This document shows, one piece after another, positions 1-9,133 of a DNA stretch of 64,000 bases. Position 1 is the stretch's first letter. Every line of letters starts with the position of its first letter. The translations under genes and the position numbers were made by a program. The stretch comes from Pseudomonas hygromyciniae (GTDB lineage: Bacteria; Pseudomonadota; Gammaproteobacteria; Pseudomonadales; Pseudomonadaceae). The notes beneath the pieces were generated by a model. The model was given only the letters and a program-made list of their open reading frames with translations, had not been told where the DNA came from and ran no database searches. Location: positions 5,578,501-5,642,500 of the forward strand of contig NZ_CP070506.1 of the NCBI RefSeq assembly GCF_016925675.1. The letters are read 5' to 3'.

Positions 1-2
1 CG

Positions 3-689
3 CGCCCGCACAACACTGACCTGGACCTGGTGACCAAGGACGACGAGGTCGAGATCCTGCGGGCGCTGGTGGAGCGTTTCCAGGTCAACCATCTGGTATC
101 GGCCTCCTGGGGAGGCATCTCGACCCTGCTGACCCTGGCGCGCAACCCGCCTTCCATCGAAAGCTCGGTGGTGATGGCCCTGGCACCCAACCTCAACCAG
201 GCAATGCTCGAATACGTGGAGCGGGTGCGGGTGCTGATCGAGGCCGATGACAAGTCCGCCGTCGGCCACCTGCTCAATGAAACCGTCGGCAAATTCCTCT
301 CCAGCCGGCTCAAGCGCAATAACCATCGGCACCTGTCGACCATGGCCACCACCGAATACCGCCAGGCGCGCTTTCATATTCATCAGATGCTGGCCCTGGG
401 CGATGGCAACTACCTGCCGCAATTGCGCCAGATCGAGACGCCGGTGCATTTCCTCAACGGCACCCTGGATGAGTACACCCCGGCCAATGAAGCCCAACTG
501 TTCAAGCACTATGTGGGGCGCAGCAGCTTCTCCAGCGCCGAACACACCGGCCATTTACTCGACCTGGAGTCGCGGGAGGCGGCGCTGGCGGTGCATCGGG
601 CATTGATTGATTTCCTGGTGGGCAAACACGTAGCCATCGCCGATATAGACGAACCGCCAGTGGGAAAACCGGCCGAGGTTGGCGCATAA
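3..689 (+). CDS. rhlA: RhlA-family 3-(3-hydroxyalkanoyloxy)alkanoate (HAA) synthase, 5' end missing
   Basis: This is the C-terminal 228 residues of an alpha/beta hydrolase-fold acyltransferase. The reading frame is open to the left edge, so the start lies outside the window. RhlA joins two 3-hydroxyacyl chains from fatty-acid synthesis into HAA, the lipid part of rhamnolipids. The nucleophile-elbow segment [15 protein letters not shown] (S in SWG) and the upstream TKDDEVEIL are essentially those of P. aeruginosa RhlA as I remember it. GTLDEYT and the late His in [11 protein letters not shown] supply the acid and histidine region. PhaG (3-hydroxyacyl-ACP thioesterase/transacylase) is the related alternative, but these motifs fit RhlA better. 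No rhlB follows; the next gene, 36 bases on, is an MFS exporter. Confidence 0.85.
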   Translation, partial: RPHNTDLDLVTKDDEVEILRALVERFQVNHLVSASWGGISTLLTLARNPPSIESSVVMALAPNLNQAMLEYVERVRVLIEADDKSAVGHLLNETVGKFLSSRLKRNNHRHLSTMATTEYRQARFHIHQMLALGDGNYLPQLRQIETPVHFLNGTLDEYTPANEAQLFKHYVGRSSFSSAEHTGHLLDLESREAALAVHRALIDFLVGKHVAIADIDEPPVGKPAEVGA

Positions 690-725
690 TCGGCAACACA
701 TAGCCTGCTAACAAAAAGGGATCTC

Positions 726-2153
726 ATGCCGAATCGTGTCGTGCTCGATGCCAAGACCGCCCGTTGGTTACCCTGGGTGGTAGCGATTGCCTTCTTCATG
801 CAGTCGCTCGACGGCACGATTCTCAACACGGCCCTGCCCGCCATGGCCGAGGACCTGGCGGAAAACCCGCTGCGCATGCAAGGCGTGATCATCGCCTACA
901 TGCTCACCGTGGCCTTGCTGATCCCGGCCTCGGGCTGGATCGCCGACCGTTTCGGCACCAAGAAGATTTTCTTCGGCGCGATCATGCTGTTCAGCATCGG
1001 CTCGCTGCTGTGCGCCCTGTCCAGCAGCCTGACCATGTTGGTGGGCGCCCGGGTGATCCAGGGCCTGGGCGGCGCGCTGATGCTGCCCGTCGGCCGGCTG
1101 GTGGTGCTGCGCGCCTACCCGCGCTCGGAGCTGGTGCGGATCATGGGCTTTATCACCATTCCCGGCCTGCTCGGCCCCCTGCTCGGCCCGACCATGGGCG
1201 GCTGGATGGTGCAATACCTGACCTGGCACTGGATTTTCCTGATCAACCTGCCGGTGGGCATGCTCGGCTGTTACGCCGTGTGGAAATTCATCCCCGACCT
1301 GCGCGGCACTGAGCGTACACGCTTCGACAGCCTGGGCTTTTTGCTGTTTGGCGCGGCGATGGTGCTGATCACCATTGCCATGGAAGGCCTGGGCGAGCTG
1401 CACCTGCCGCACTTGCGGGTGATGTTGCTGCTGTTCGGCGGCATGGCTTGCCTGGCGGCCTACTGGCTGCGCGCCGGGCATATCGAAAACCCGCTGTTCT
1501 CGCCGGTGCTGTTCAAGACCCGGACCTTTGCCGTGGGCATTCTCGGCAACCTGTTCGCCCGCCTGGGCAGCGGCGCCCTGCCGTTCCTCGTGCCCTTGCT
1601 GTTGCAGATCGCCCTGGGCTATTCGCCGTCCCAGGCCGGGATGAGCATGTTGCCCCTGGCGGCGGCGGCCATGGTCGCCAAGTCCATCGCCCGGCCGCTG
1701 ATCGAACGCCTGGGCTATCGCATCGTGCTCACCGGCAACACCTTGCTCCTGGGCATGATGCTGGCGAGCATGGGCCTGGTCAGCGAGCAGACGCCGTACC
1801 CGCTGCTACTGGCTATGCTCGCGGTGCTGGGGGCGATCAACTCCCTGCAATTTACCGCGATGAACACCGTGACCCTGATCGACCTCGACGATGCCCAGGC
1901 CAGCAGCGGCAACAGTTTGCTGTCGGTGGTGGCGCAACTGGCCCTGAGCCTGGGGGTGGCCTGCGCCGGTGCCCTGCTCGGCGGGTTTACCGCCGAGGCC
2001 GGTAACGATGTGGTCAATACCGTGCTTGAAGCGTTCCAGTTGACGTTCCTCACGGTGGGCATCATGGCGATGCTAGCGGCGGCGATCTTCCTGCAATTGT
2101 CGCCAAAAGACGGCAAAAGGCTGGTCAGCCGCGAGCACGACATCGAGCATTAA
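726..2153 (+). CDS. MFS exporter, DHA2 (EmrB/QacA, MdtD-like) family
   Basis: A 475-residue inner-membrane proton antiporter of the 14-helix DHA2 type. The N-terminus has the motif LDGTILNTALPAMA typical of this family, followed by the loop motif GWIADRFGTKKIF (motif A) and the glycine/proline-rich GLLGPLLGPTMGGW (motif C) near residues 145-160. Hydrophobic segments continue to about residue 455, and a short charged tail ends the protein. The start ATG is preceded by AAAAAGGGATCTC. It lies 36 bases after rhlA on the same strand, so the two may be co-transcribed, and export of HAA or rhamnolipid is a reasonable guess from context. A general multidrug role cannot be excluded. Confidence 0.85.
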   Translation: MPNRVVLDAKTARWLPWVVAIAFFMQSLDGTILNTALPAMAEDLAENPLRMQGVIIAYMLTVALLIPASGWIADRFGTKKIFFGAIMLFSIGSLLCALSSSLTMLVGARVIQGLGGALMLPVGRLVVLRAYPRSELVRIMGFITIPGLLGPLLGPTMGGWMVQYLTWHWIFLINLPVGMLGCYAVWKFIPDLRGTERTRFDSLGFLLFGAAMVLITIAMEGLGELHLPHLRVMLLLFGGMACLAAYWLRAGHIENPLFSPVLFKTRTFAVGILGNLFARLGSGALPFLVPLLLQIALGYSPSQAGMSMLPLAAAAMVAKSIARPLIERLGYRIVLTGNTLLLGMMLASMGLVSEQTPYPLLLAMLAVLGAINSLQFTAMNTVTLIDLDDAQASSGNSLLSVVAQLALSLGVACAGALLGGFTAEAGNDVVNTVLEAFQLTFLTVGIMAMLAAAIFLQLSPKDGKRLVSREHDIEH

Positions 2154-2236
2154 GCGGCGTCTCGTCTAGAACTTGCAGGGAAATTCCCACGGGGCTGGTA
2201 CACTGCGCGACATTTTGTTTTTGCAGAGCCAGTCCC

Positions 2237-3622
2237 GTGACCACCATCGCCACCGCTTTTAATACTTTGCCGCTCTCCGCCGCCATGCTGGCTAACCTCG
2301 ACTCGCTGGGTTATGCCGAGATGACGCAGATCCAGGCGCAAAGCTTGCCGGTGATCCTCAAGGGGCTGGACCTGATCGCCCAGGCCAAGACCGGCAGCGG
2401 CAAGACCGCCGCCTTCGGCATCGGCCTGTTGAACCCGATCAACCCGCGCTACTTCGGTTGCCAGGCCCTGGTGATGTGCCCGACCCGCGAGCTGGCTGAC
2501 CAGGTGGCCAAGGAAATCCGCCGCCTGGCCCGCGCCGAAGACAACATCAAGGTTCTGACCCTGTGCGGCGGCGTGTCCCTCGGCCCGCAGATCGCTTCCC
2601 TGGAGCATGGTGCCCACGTCATCGTCGGCACTCCGGGCCGCATCCAGCAACACCTGCGCAAGGGTTCGCTGGTGCTGGACGGCTTGAACACACTGATCCT
2701 CGACGAAGCCGACCGCATGCTCGACATGGGTTTCTACGACGCCATCGAAGACATCATCAGCAAGACCCCAGCCCGTCGCCAGACCCTGTTGTTCTCGGCC
2801 ACCTACCCGGTGAGCATCAAGCAACTGGCCTCCAAATTCATGCGCGCGCCGCAGCAGGTCAAAGCCGAAGCGTTCCACTCCGACGAACAGATCGAGCAGC
2901 GTTTCTACGAAATCTCCCCGGAAGAACGCATGGACGCGGTGACCAAGGTGCTGTCGCACTTCCGTCCGGCCTCCTGCGTAGCCTTCTGCTTTACCAAGCA
3001 GCAAGTGCAGGAAACCGTGGATCACCTGACCGCCAAGGGCATTTCTGCAGTCGGCCTGCATGGCGACCTGGAACAGCGCGACCGTGACCAGGTGCTGGCG
3101 ATGTTTGCCAACCGCAGTACTTCGGTGCTGGTAGCCACCGACGTCGCGGCCCGTGGTTTGGACATCGACTCGCTGGACATGGTGATCAACGTCGAACTGG
3201 CCCGCGATTCGGAAATCCACATTCACCGCGTGGGCCGTACCGGTCGCGCTGGCGAAACCGGGATCGCCATCAGCCTGGTAGCGCCGTCCGAAGCGCACCG
3301 CGCCCAGGCCATCGAACTGCTGCAAAAAGCCCCGCTGAACTGGGACCAACTGAGCAACCTCAAATCCCAGGGCGGCGCGCCGCTGCTGCCGGTGATGAGC
3401 ACGCTGTGCATTGCCGCCGGCCGCAAAGACAAGGTTCGCCCAGGCGACATCCTTGGCGCACTGACCGGTGAAGCCGGGATCCCGGGCGCCCAGGTCGGCA
3501 AGATTGCGATCTTTGACTTCCAGGCCTACGTGGCAGTGGAGCGCAGCGTCGCCAAGCAGGCGTTGCAGCGCTTGAACGACGGCAAGATCAAGGGCCGCTC
3601 GTTGCGCGTGCGGATCCTGTAA
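2237..3622 (+). CDS. dbpA: ATP-dependent RNA helicase DbpA
   Basis: A 461-residue DEAD-box helicase acting in 50S ribosome assembly, where the family recognises hairpin 92 of 23S rRNA. The motifs run in order: Q motif (GYAEMTQIQAQSLPVIL), motif [27 protein letters not shown], and HRVGRTGRAG. The last ~75 residues (AAGRKDKVRPGDILGALTGE onward) form the DbpA-type RNA-binding domain, which separates it from other DEAD proteins. The start is GTG; no ATG fits the conserved N-terminus MTTIATAFNTLPLS. Length agrees with E. coli DbpA (457 aa). Confidence 0.95.
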   Translation: MTTIATAFNTLPLSAAMLANLDSLGYAEMTQIQAQSLPVILKGLDLIAQAKTGSGKTAAFGIGLLNPINPRYFGCQALVMCPTRELADQVAKEIRRLARAEDNIKVLTLCGGVSLGPQIASLEHGAHVIVGTPGRIQQHLRKGSLVLDGLNTLILDEADRMLDMGFYDAIEDIISKTPARRQTLLFSATYPVSIKQLASKFMRAPQQVKAEAFHSDEQIEQRFYEISPEERMDAVTKVLSHFRPASCVAFCFTKQQVQETVDHLTAKGISAVGLHGDLEQRDRDQVLAMFANRSTSVLVATDVAARGLDIDSLDMVINVELARDSEIHIHRVGRTGRAGETGIAISLVAPSEAHRAQAIELLQKAPLNWDQLSNLKSQGGAPLLPVMSTLCIAAGRKDKVRPGDILGALTGEAGIPGAQVGKIAIFDFQAYVAVERSVAKQALQRLNDGKIKGRSLRVRIL

Positions 3623-3646
3623 AGCCCTTCGATTCAATGGAGATCC

Positions 3647-3741
3647 AATGTGGGAGCGGGCTTGCTCGCGAATGCGGTGTACCAGTCGCCAGATGGGTTG
3701 GCTGACAGTGCGCATTCGCGAGCAAGCCCGCTCCCACATTT
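3647..3741. repeat. REP doublet (REPIN)
   Basis: Two inverted REP units, atgtgggagcgggcttgctcgcga and its reverse complement, surround a ~45-base variable centre. The pair lies between dbpA and the YhiN-type gene and probably folds as a long hairpin in RNA. Closely related pairs occur throughout the window. Confidence 0.9.
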
Positions 3742-3781
3742 TTGATTGCATTTCAAATTAGGTTTTTGTGAGGACACCGTT

Positions 3782-4960
3782 TTGCGCTCGACCGAAGTTG
3801 TGATCATTGGCGCTGGCGCCGCAGGCTTGATGTGCGCGCTGACCGCCGCCGGGCGTGGGCGCAAGGTGATGTTGATCGACCATGCGAACAAGGCCGGCAA
3901 GAAGATCCTGATGTCCGGCGGTGGCCGCTGTAACTTCACCAATATGTACACCGAGCCTGCCAACTTCCTCTCGCACAACGCGCACTTCTGCAAATCCGCC
4001 CTGGCCCGCTACACCCAGTGGGATTTCATCGGTTTGGTGGCCAAGCATGGCGTGCCCTACCACGAGAAAAAACTCGGCCAGCTGTTCTGCGATAACAAAT
4101 CCAGCGACATCCTCGGCATGCTGCTCGACGAATGCATCCAGACCGGCGTGAGCCTGCACCTGGACACCTCGATCCAGGAGATCACCAAGCTCGACAGCGG
4201 TTATCAGTTGCAGACCACCCTCGGCGAGTTGCGCTGCGAGTCGTTGGTGATTGCCACCGGCGGCCTGTCGATTCCGACCCTGGGCGCCACCGGCTTTGGC
4301 TATCAGGTAGCCAAGCAGTTCGGCCATGAGTTGCTACCGACCCGCGCCGGCCTGGTGCCATTTACCATCACCGATCAGCTCAAGGAGCTGTGTGGCGAGT
4401 TGTCCGGCACCTCGGTCGATTGCCTGGTCAGCTGCAACGACCAGAGCTTTCGCGAGAACATTTTGTTTACCCATCGCGGCCTGAGCGGGCCGGCGATTTT
4501 GCAGATATCCTCGTACTGGGAGCCCGGCGACACGGTTGAGATCAACCTGCTGCCCGACCACGACGCCCACACCTGGCTGCAACAGCAACAGGCCGAGCGC
4601 CCCAACAGCGAGCTCAAGACCCTGCTGGGTGAGATCTTCACCAAGAAGATGGCCAACCTGTTGGCCGAGACGTGGTTTGTGTCCAAGCCGATGAAGCAGT
4701 ACACCCACGCCGAACTGGCGGATATCGCCACTAAACTGGGCAGTTGGCAGTTGGTCCCGGCCGGTACCGAAGGCTACCGCACCGCCGAAGTCACCCTGGG
4801 CGGGGTGGATACGCGGGAGGTGTCGTCCAAGACCATGGAGTCGCTGAAAAGCCCGGGCCTGTACTTTATCGGCGAAGTGCTGGACGTGACCGGGCACTTG
4901 GGTGGGTTCAACTTCCAGTGGGCCTGGGCATCGGGCTATGCGGCGGCGCAGTACGCCTGA
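3782..4960 (+). CDS. NAD(P)/FAD-dependent oxidoreductase, YhiN/HI0933 family
   Basis: A 392-residue flavoprotein. The N-terminus holds the dinucleotide-binding motif VVIIGAGAAGLMCALTAAG, and the C-terminus carries LGGFNFQWAWASGYAAA, a signature of the HI0933/YhiN family. ATGGLSIPTLGATGFGYQVA near residue 165 also fits the family. I choose the TTG at 3782 because AGGA sits 7 bases before it and the Rossmann motif then begins at residue 5; a TTG at 3746 would overlap the REP region and add 12 unlikely residues. The substrate is unknown. Confidence 0.85.
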   Translation: MRSTEVVIIGAGAAGLMCALTAAGRGRKVMLIDHANKAGKKILMSGGGRCNFTNMYTEPANFLSHNAHFCKSALARYTQWDFIGLVAKHGVPYHEKKLGQLFCDNKSSDILGMLLDECIQTGVSLHLDTSIQEITKLDSGYQLQTTLGELRCESLVIATGGLSIPTLGATGFGYQVAKQFGHELLPTRAGLVPFTITDQLKELCGELSGTSVDCLVSCNDQSFRENILFTHRGLSGPAILQISSYWEPGDTVEINLLPDHDAHTWLQQQQAERPNSELKTLLGEIFTKKMANLLAETWFVSKPMKQYTHAELADIATKLGSWQLVPAGTEGYRTAEVTLGGVDTREVSSKTMESLKSPGLYFIGEVLDVTGHLGGFNFQWAWASGYAAAQYA

Positions 4961-4992
4961 GCCCCGCCCTCTAAAACGGTAATGCGATCACC

Positions 4993-5084
4993 TGTGGGAG
5001 CGGGCTTGCTCGCGAATGCGCAGTACCAGTCAACTGATCCGGTGGCTGGCACACCGCATTCGCGAGCAAGCCCGCTCCCACATT
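4993..5084. repeat. REP doublet (REPIN)
   Basis: Inverted pair of REP units (tgtgggagcgggcttgctcg and complement) downstream of the YhiN-type gene. The arms match the copy at 3647 almost exactly, including the gcattcgcgagc extension. Confidence 0.9.
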
Positions 5085-5196
5085 TTGATTGGGGTGTGCC
5101 AAAAACATTTTTTGCTTGTGAATGTGATCGCCACGCTTGCCGTGGCGTCATTACTGGCTCAATTTAGCGGCATCGTCCCGGAAGACCCCAGACTTC

Positions 5197-7380
5197 ATGT
5201 CCTCGACCTCGTTCAAGCAGTCCATGCGGCGCCTTTGGGCACTGGATAAGTTCAGTTACAGCGTACGGGTGTTTATCGCCCTCACCGGCAGCATGGCGCT
5301 GTGCTGGTATCAGGATGAAATGTCGCTGCTGATCCCGCTGTTCCTGGGGATTATCGCCAGCGCCTTGGCCGAGACCGATGACAGTTGGCAAGGCCGCCTC
5401 AACGCCCTGGCGGTGACGCTGGTGTGTTTCAGCGTGGCGGCGCTGTCGGTGGAGCTGCTGTTTCCGTACCCGTGGATTTTCGCCATCGCCATCGCCCTGG
5501 CGAGTTTCTGCCTGACCATGCTCGGCGCCCTCGGCGAGCGCTATGGGGCGATCGCCTCAGCGACTTTGATTCTGTCGGTCTACACCATGATCGGTGTGGA
5601 TCAGCGCGGTGGCGCCGTCACCGACTTCTGGCACGAACCCTTGCTGCTGGTGGCCGGCGCCGCCTGGTATGGCGCGTTGTCGGTGCTGTGGCAGGCGATG
5701 TTTTCCAACCAGCCGGTGCAACAGAGCCTGGCCCGGCTGTTTCGCGAGTTGGGGCGTTACCTCAAGCTCAAGTCATCGCTGTTCGAGCCTATTCGCCAAC
5801 TGGACGTAGAAGCGCGGCGCCTGGAACTGGCCCAACAAAATGGCCGGGTGGTGGCCGCACTCAATGCGGCCAAGGAAATCATCCTGCACCGTGTCGGCAA
5901 TGGCCGGCCGGGGTCCAAGGTCAGCCGCTACCTCAAGCTGTACTTCCTGGCCCAGGACATCCACGAACGCGCCAGCTCCTCCCACTACCCCTACAACGCG
6001 CTGGCCGAGGCGTTCTTCCACAGTGACGTGCTGTTCCGCTGCCAGCGCCTGCTGCGCCAGCAAGGCAAGGCCTGCCAAGCCCTCGCCGAGTCGATCCAGT
6101 TGCGCCAGCCGTTTGTCTACGACGCCAGCTTCGCCGAAGCCCTGGGCGACCTGAATGCATCCCTGGAACACCTGCGTATCCAGAGCAACCCAGCCTGGCG
6201 CGGCCTTCTGCGTTCGCTGCGGGCGCTGGCGGCCAACCTGTCGACCCTCGACCGCCTGCTCAGTGATGCCAGCAACCCCGACAGCCTGGCCGATGCCAGC
6301 GACAGCAGCCTGCTGGACCGTTCGCCGCGCAACCTCAAGGAAATGTGGACGCGCCTGCGCACCCAACTGACCCCGACTTCGCTGCTGTTCCGCCACGCCC
6401 TGCGCCTGCCCCTGGCGCTGAGTGTGGGCTACGGCATGGTGCATTTGATCCATCCGTCCCAAGGCTACTGGATCATCCTCACCACCCTGTTCGTCTGCCA
6501 GCCCAACTACGGCGCGACGCGGCGCAAGCTCGGCCAGCGGATCGTCGGCACGGCCATCGGCCTGACGGTGGCCTGGGCGCTGTTCGATCTGTTCCCCAGC
6601 CCCCTGGTGCAATCGATGTTCGCCATCGCCGCCGGGCTGGTGTTCTTTATCAACCGCACCACCCGCTACACCCTGGCCACCGCCGCCATTACCCTGATGG
6701 TGCTGTTCTGCTTCAATCAGGTGGGCGATGGCTACGGGCTGTTCCTGCCGCGCCTGTTCGATACCCTGCTTGGCAGCCTGATCGCCGGCCTGGCGGTGTT
6801 CCTGTTCCTGCCGGACTGGCAGGGCCGGCGCCTGAACAAGGTGCTGGCCAACACCCTGACCTGCAACAGCATCTACCTGCGCCAGATCATGCAGCAATAT
6901 GCCGCCGGCAAGAGCGACGACCTGGCCTACCGCCTGGCCCGGCGCAATGCGCACAACGCCGACGCCGCGCTGTCCACCACCCTGGCCAACATGCTGATGG
7001 AACCGGGGCATTTCCGTAAGGAAGCCGACGTGGGCTTCCGCTTCCTGGTGCTGTCCCACACCTTGCTCAGCTACCTGTCGGGCCTGGGTGCGCACCGCGA
7101 TACCCAACTGCCGGCCGACATGCGCGAACACCTGATCGAAGGCGCGGGCAAGACCCTCGCCAGCAGCATTGACGAAATTGCCACAGGGCTTGCGAACAAA
7201 CAGCCGATCGCGGTGCAAAGCGATGCCGAGGAAGCGCTGGCGGTAGAGCTGGAGCAAATGCCGGATGAGATCGACGAAGCCCAGCGCCTGGTGCAGACGC
7301 AGTTGGCGTTGATCTGTCGGCAGTTGGGGCCGTTGCGTACGCTGGCGGCGCATTTGATCAAGGAGACTAGCGCGGCTTAG
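5197..7380 (+). CDS. yccS: YccS/FUSC-family inner-membrane transporter-like protein
   Basis: A 727-residue membrane protein with two blocks of transmembrane segments, roughly residues 20-160 and 395-530. Each is followed by a soluble helical region, the two-fold layout of the YccS/YhfK (TIGR01666) and aromatic-acid-exporter-like family. The second block begins RHALRLPLALSVGYGM. The ATG at 5197 gives MSSTSFKQSMRRLWALDKFS and matches the usual family length of about 720 residues. An upstream TTG at 5137 would add 20 residues and is less likely. Function in Pseudomonas is not established. Confidence 0.85.
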   Translation: MSSTSFKQSMRRLWALDKFSYSVRVFIALTGSMALCWYQDEMSLLIPLFLGIIASALAETDDSWQGRLNALAVTLVCFSVAALSVELLFPYPWIFAIAIALASFCLTMLGALGERYGAIASATLILSVYTMIGVDQRGGAVTDFWHEPLLLVAGAAWYGALSVLWQAMFSNQPVQQSLARLFRELGRYLKLKSSLFEPIRQLDVEARRLELAQQNGRVVAALNAAKEIILHRVGNGRPGSKVSRYLKLYFLAQDIHERASSSHYPYNALAEAFFHSDVLFRCQRLLRQQGKACQALAESIQLRQPFVYDASFAEALGDLNASLEHLRIQSNPAWRGLLRSLRALAANLSTLDRLLSDASNPDSLADASDSSLLDRSPRNLKEMWTRLRTQLTPTSLLFRHALRLPLALSVGYGMVHLIHPSQGYWIILTTLFVCQPNYGATRRKLGQRIVGTAIGLTVAWALFDLFPSPLVQSMFAIAAGLVFFINRTTRYTLATAAITLMVLFCFNQVGDGYGLFLPRLFDTLLGSLIAGLAVFLFLPDWQGRRLNKVLANTLTCNSIYLRQIMQQYAAGKSDDLAYRLARRNAHNADAALSTTLANMLMEPGHFRKEADVGFRFLVLSHTLLSYLSGLGAHRDTQLPADMREHLIEGAGKTLASSIDEIATGLANKQPIAVQSDAEEALAVELEQMPDEIDEAQRLVQTQLALICRQLGPLRTLAAHLIKETSAA

Positions 7381-7401
7381 GCCGCCCTCGCATAAATGCT
7401 G

Positions 7402-7551
7402 TTGTGGCGAGCAGGCTTGTCGGAACGCCGCATCGCCCGCGCTGGGCTGCGAAGCAGCCCCGGTAAGCCGAGTGCGGTGTATCAGATAAAACGTAGCGGC
7501 TGGTTTTGGGGCTGCTGCGCAGCCCAACGCGGGGCAAGCCCGCTCGCCACA
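7402..7551. repeat. Long imperfect palindromic repeat, copy 1 (~150 bp)
   Basis: The ends are tgtggcgagcaggctt and aagcccgctcgccaca in inverted orientation. Inside are a second inverted pair, gctgggctgcgaagcagcccc and its near complement, and a central tgcggtgtatcagata. A second copy lies at 29382-29516. This copy contains about 16 extra bases (tcggaacgccgcatcg) near its left arm. It differs from the ordinary REP doublets in arm sequence and size. Confidence 0.8.
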
Positions 7552-7591
7552 GGGGGGAGGCGTTCGTATTGCGATGGGGACCTAGAACCCC

Positions 7592-8329
7592 CTACATCCC
7601 ATGCTGCTTCAGCAACCGCGCATAACTGCCATCGGCCTTCATCTTGCTGATCTCCCGATCAAACCCGGCAACGATCTGCTCGTGCTTGGGGTTTTTCAGG
7701 CTGACCAGAATATGCAGGCTGTTTTCGCTCAAGGGTTTGGGCAGGAACTCCACGGCATTGCGCACCCTGGGCGATTCCCGCGCCAGGTAAAAGCGTGCGA
7801 CATACTCATCCTCAACCGTCAGCCGCACGCGCTGGGCAGCCAGCATGCGCACGGCCATGGCAAAGTTATGCACCGGGACTTTTTGCAGTTTTGGATCAGC
7901 ATCGAAATCTGCCGAATAGGCGTAACCGCGCACCACCGCGACGGGGTAGTCGTGCAGTTGCTGAAGGTTCTGGAACTCGATGGGATCGGCGCGGCGCTTG
8001 ATAAAACGCACACGGTTGAGCAGGTACTCGGCGGAAAACTGCCCCAAGTGCGTGCGCGCCTCGTCGTACCAGGCATTGATCAGCACGTCATAACGCCCAT
8101 CCCCCACGCCCATCAACGCGCGCGCCCACGGCACTTGCTCGAAATCACTGGCATAGCCGGCACGCGCCAGGGCGGTGCTGACGATATCGGTAGCCAGGCC
8201 GCCATTGATCAGGGTCGCATCGGTAAACGGCGGCCACGCATCCGCCACCAGGCGCAAGCGTTCCGCGGCCACTGTAGGGGCCAGCAACAGCAATACGATC
8301 AAAGCAACGGCACGAGATAATCGCAGCAT
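7592..8329 (-). CDS. Periplasmic solute-binding protein, family 3 (amino-acid type)
   Basis: A 245-residue secreted protein. The N-terminus MLRLSRAVALIVLLLLAPTV is a clear signal peptide with cleavage after VAA. The mature part starts RLRLVADAWPPFTD, the usual opening of SBP_bac_3 domains, and the length fits a single PBP-II domain. No permease or ATPase gene is adjacent, so it may be an orphan binding or sensing protein. The gene is monocistronic, convergent with yccS and divergent from the acetyltransferase gene. Confidence 0.85.
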   Translation of the reverse strand: MLRLSRAVALIVLLLLAPTVAAERLRLVADAWPPFTDATLINGGLATDIVSTALARAGYASDFEQVPWARALMGVGDGRYDVLINAWYDEARTHLGQFSAEYLLNRVRFIKRRADPIEFQNLQQLHDYPVAVVRGYAYSADFDADPKLQKVPVHNFAMAVRMLAAQRVRLTVEDEYVARFYLARESPRVRNAVEFLPKPLSENSLHILVSLKNPKHEQIVAGFDREISKMKADGSYARLLKQHGM

Positions 8330-8584
8330 GCTTATTGTCCTTGCACAGCGGGCAGATTCTGGCGGGCGATGACGCTGGCGGGAGTACTTCCAGGTTCTGA
8401 CTGTAGCTTATCGCTCGCGATGTACAGCAGATTACACAAAGAAGCAGGCCGCGAAAGCTCTCAATGATGGCAAATTGACGTCACTCACAAAAAACAGGGT
8501 TTTCCACGTGTTTGCACTATCGCCCAAGACAGTCGCCGGCCAGGGCACTACTATTCGGCTCAGGTCTTTAAGCGAGATGGAACG

Positions 8585-9037
8585 ATGACTGTCGATTGGG
8601 TTTGCAAGCACCACAATGATCTGGGCAAGGAACAGCTCTATGCCATTTTGCGCCTGCGCTCGGAGGTGTTTGTGGTAGAGCAGAAATGCGTCTACCAGGA
8701 CATCGATAACCAGGACCTGGAGGGCGATACCCACCACCTGATGGCCTGGCAGGACAATCAACTGGTGGCCTACCTGCGCCTGCTGGATCCGGAGCTGAAT
8801 GGCGACGACGTGGTCATCGGCCGCGTGCTCGTGGCCGAGGCCGCGCGAGGCACCGGCCTGGGCCACCAGATGCTGGAAGAAGCCCTCAAACAGATCGACG
8901 ATATCTGGCCGCAGATGCCGATCTTTCTCTCAGCCCAGGCGCATTTGCAGGGGTACTACGCAAGATGTGGGTTCAAGGTCGAGGGTGAGGTCTACCTTGA
9001 AGACGACATTCCACATATTGGTATGCGGCGCGCTTGA
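8585..9037 (+). CDS. GNAT N-acetyltransferase, ElaA family
   Basis: A 150-residue GNAT protein. The order LRSEVFVVEQKCVYQDID, DTHHLMAW, RVLVAEAARGTGLGHQML (acetyl-CoA binding R/Q-x-x-G-x-G/A type loop) and AQAHLQGYYARCGF matches the ElaA family. It is cytoplasmic with no signal peptide. The start ATG follows GAGATGGAACG. The substrate of ElaA is not known. Confidence 0.9.
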   Translation: MTVDWVCKHHNDLGKEQLYAILRLRSEVFVVEQKCVYQDIDNQDLEGDTHHLMAWQDNQLVAYLRLLDPELNGDDVVIGRVLVAEAARGTGLGHQMLEEALKQIDDIWPQMPIFLSAQAHLQGYYARCGFKVEGEVYLEDDIPHIGMRRA

Positions 9038-9040
9038 GAT

Positions 9041-9113
9041 CGCTATCGCGGGCAAGCCCGCTCCCACAGGTCGATTGCGATCAAATGTGGGAGCGGGCTT
9101 GCCCGCGATAGCG
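9041..9113. repeat. REP doublet, tail-to-tail orientation
   Basis: The unit cgctatcgcgggcaagcccg with ctcccacag is followed by its inverse, tgtgggagcgggcttgcccg with cgatagcg. The gggag ends face each other across ~15 bases, opposite to most doublets here. It lies between convergent elaA-type and wHTH genes and could double as a transcription stop. Confidence 0.85.
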
Positions 9114-9133
9114 TCAGACCTGCCAGCCCAATT

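Noticed and set aside
2150..3751. A 533-codon minus-strand frame opposite dbpA
   Set aside because: DbpA motifs are intact on the plus strand, and the opposite frame has no recognisable domain and runs into a REP.
3647..5084. REP doublets read as a CRISPR array
   Set aside because: The units are inverted pairs scattered between genes, with no regular direct repeats and spacers and no cas genes.
5137..5196. A 20-residue N-terminal extension of the YccS-type protein
   Set aside because: It begins with TTG and lacks conservation I recognise; the ATG at 5197 gives the usual family length.
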